From CAZKSN01 sp964555585 (GTDB lineage: Bacteria > Bacillota_I > Bacilli_A > RF39 > UBA660): a stretch of 64,000 nt of DNA. Where the stretch lies: the NCBI GenBank assembly GCA_964555585.1, contig CAZKSN010000002.1:69447-133446 (forward strand). The letters are read 5' to 3'. A program made the position numbers and the translations under genes. Of the stretch, positions 63,070 to 64,000 are shown one piece after another (the stretch's first letter is position 1; each line of letters begins with the position of its first letter). Below the pieces are notes generated by a model. That model saw nothing but the letters and a program-made list of their open reading frames with translations, made no database searches and was not told the origin of the DNA.

Positions 63070-64000
63070 TTATTTTGTAATTTCAGATACTAATCCAGCA
63101 CCAACAGTACGTCCACCCTCACGAATTGAGAATTTAGTTCCGTTTTCAATAGCAACTGGAGTGATTAATTCAACGTCCATAGTAACTTTATCACCAGGCA
63201 TTACCATTTCAACACCTTGAGGTAATTGAACAACACCAGTTACATCTGTAGTTCTGAAGTAGAATTGTGGTCTGTAATTACTAAAGAATGGAGTATGTCT
63301 TCCACCTTCTTCTTTAGATAATACATACACTTCTGCTTTAAACTTAGTGTGTGGAGTAACTGATCCCGGTTTACATAAAATTTGTCCACGTTCAACATCT
63401 TCACGGTTAATACCACGTAATAGAACACCAGCATTATCGCCAGCTTCAGCATAATCCAATGATTTTCTGAACATTTCTATACCAGTAACAACTGCTTTTT
63501 GTGTTTGACGAAGTCCAACTATTTCAACTTCATCGTTAAGTTTTAATTTTCCTCTTTCTACACGTCCGGTAACAACTGTACCACGACCTGTAATAGTGAA
63601 TACATCTTCAACACTCATTAAGAATGGTTTATCTGTATCTCTAACTGGAGTATCAATCCATGCGTCTACTGCAGCCATTAATTCTCTAATAGCTTTTTCT
63701 CCTTCTGGATCTCCTTCAACTGCTTTAAGAGCTGAACCTCTTATAACTGGAGTATTTGCTCCATCAAATTCATATTCATTTAATAATTCACGAACTTCCA
63801 TTTCAACTAAATCCAATAATTCAGCATCATCTACCATATCCACTTTATTAATGAATACAACCATTTTTGGAACTCCAACTTGACGAGCTAATAAGATATG
63901 CTCTCTAGTTTGAGGCATAGGTCCATCTGTAGCAGAAACTACTAAGATAGCTCCATCCATTTGTGCTGCACCTGTAATCATATTTTTTACATAGTCAGCG
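63070..64000 (-). CDS. tuf: Elongation factor Tu (5' end beyond the window)
   Basis: C-terminal 310 residues of EF-Tu. In frame from the edge it reads ADYVKNMITGAAQMDGAILVV, then NKVDM (GTPase G4), SALKA, domain 2 (VEDVFTITGRGTVVTGRVERG) and domain 3 (KFKAEVYVLSKEEGGRHTPFFSNYRPQFYFRTTDVTG). The N-terminal P-loop is outside the window. Delivers aminoacyl-tRNA to the ribosome. Codon use looks more biased than its neighbours, as expected for high expression. Confidence 0.98.
   Translation of the reverse strand, partial: ADYVKNMITGAAQMDGAILVVSATDGPMPQTREHILLARQVGVPKMVVFINKVDMVDDAELLDLVEMEVRELLNEYEFDGANTPVIRGSALKAVEGDPEGEKAIRELMAAVDAWIDTPVRDTDKPFLMSVEDVFTITGRGTVVTGRVERGKLKLNDEVEIVGLRQTQKAVVTGIEMFRKSLDYAEAGDNAGVLLRGINREDVERGQILCKPGSVTPHTKFKAEVYVLSKEEGGRHTPFFSNYRPQFYFRTTDVTGVVQLPQGVEMVMPGDKVTMDVELITPVAIENGTKFSIREGGRTVGAGLVSEITK

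Overview
This window is a low-GC (by eye under one third G+C) stretch of a bacterial chromosome from the Firmicutes/Bacilli side of the tree. Gene content and order point to an uncultured, anaerobic, reduced-genome gut-type Bacillota lineage (RF39/Mollicutes-like): Bacillus-type blocks eno-secG-rnr-smpB-ssrA, ezrA/rpsD, nifZ-thiI, rlmB-sigH, uvrA/yvlD-lgt-trxB and ytxG-ytxH/trmB; an EzrA; a superoxide reductase instead of catalase; a tmRNA tag ending AVAFA; and TGA used as a stop (for example in the TGATG junction at 2625-2629). The lineage is inferred, not proven. Three 10-base N runs (258-267, 29632-29641, 58168-58177) are scaffold gaps of nominal length. Each falls inside a gene (histidine kinase, lipoprotein, uvrA) and splits it artificially, so this is probably a metagenome scaffold.

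Layout: 1-4144 two-component system plus MacB-like ABC exporter sharing a regulatory repeat; 4147-5945 trmL and two small accessory genes separated by vestigial copies of the trmL start; 6003-7910 large repeat-bearing pilin-like surface protein; 7998-10480 rpsO-pnp; 10599-16065 a paired M16 peptidase operon, deoD and ftsK; 16119-18745 divergent ezrA and rpsD with an S4 leader; 18826-20477 a two-gene NHEJ operon (Ku + ATP-dependent ligase); 20478-22807 ftsA-ftsZ; 22877-25070 superoxide reductase and aspS; 25186-29056 an accessory stretch (tiny peptides, ABC-2 exporter, PHP protein, an ABC-ATPase remnant, DUF5662); 29111-35613 ssrA, lipoprotein, DUF1461, rsmI, smpB, rnr, secG, eno; 35721-43443 femX-like, SpoVIF-like, der, pilin-like, engB, glycine-rich surface protein, nrnA, ackA; 43509-47664 thiI, nifZ and an RNase J with an altered active site; 47742-51705 poorly known genes and serS; 51763-59117 sigH, rlmB, trxB, lgt, yvlD and uvrA; 59248-63038 ytxH/ytxG-like envelope genes, a lipoprotein, trmB and a small coiled-coil protein; 63070-64000 the 3' part of tuf.

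How the genes work together: most are housekeeping genes for translation quality control (tmRNA, SmpB, RNase R), RNA decay (PNPase, RNase J, NrnA), tRNA/rRNA modification (TrmL, TrmB, RsmI, RlmB, ThiI), division (FtsA, FtsZ, EzrA, FtsK) and envelope building (Lgt, SecG, FemX-like). The notable local signals are the 11-bp-phased operator shared by the two-component system and its ABC exporter, the repeated trmL 5' fragments between accessory genes, the compact NHEJ pair, the degenerate RNase J and the modular pilin-like surface proteins. Nearly all genes lie on the minus strand. Many terminators reach into the 3' ends of the genes they serve. I saw no tRNA or rRNA genes, insertion sequences or CRISPR arrays, and no unexplained gene-free stretch over 300 bases: 17838-18145 holds the ezrA/rpsD divergent region and 29066-29563 holds ssrA.
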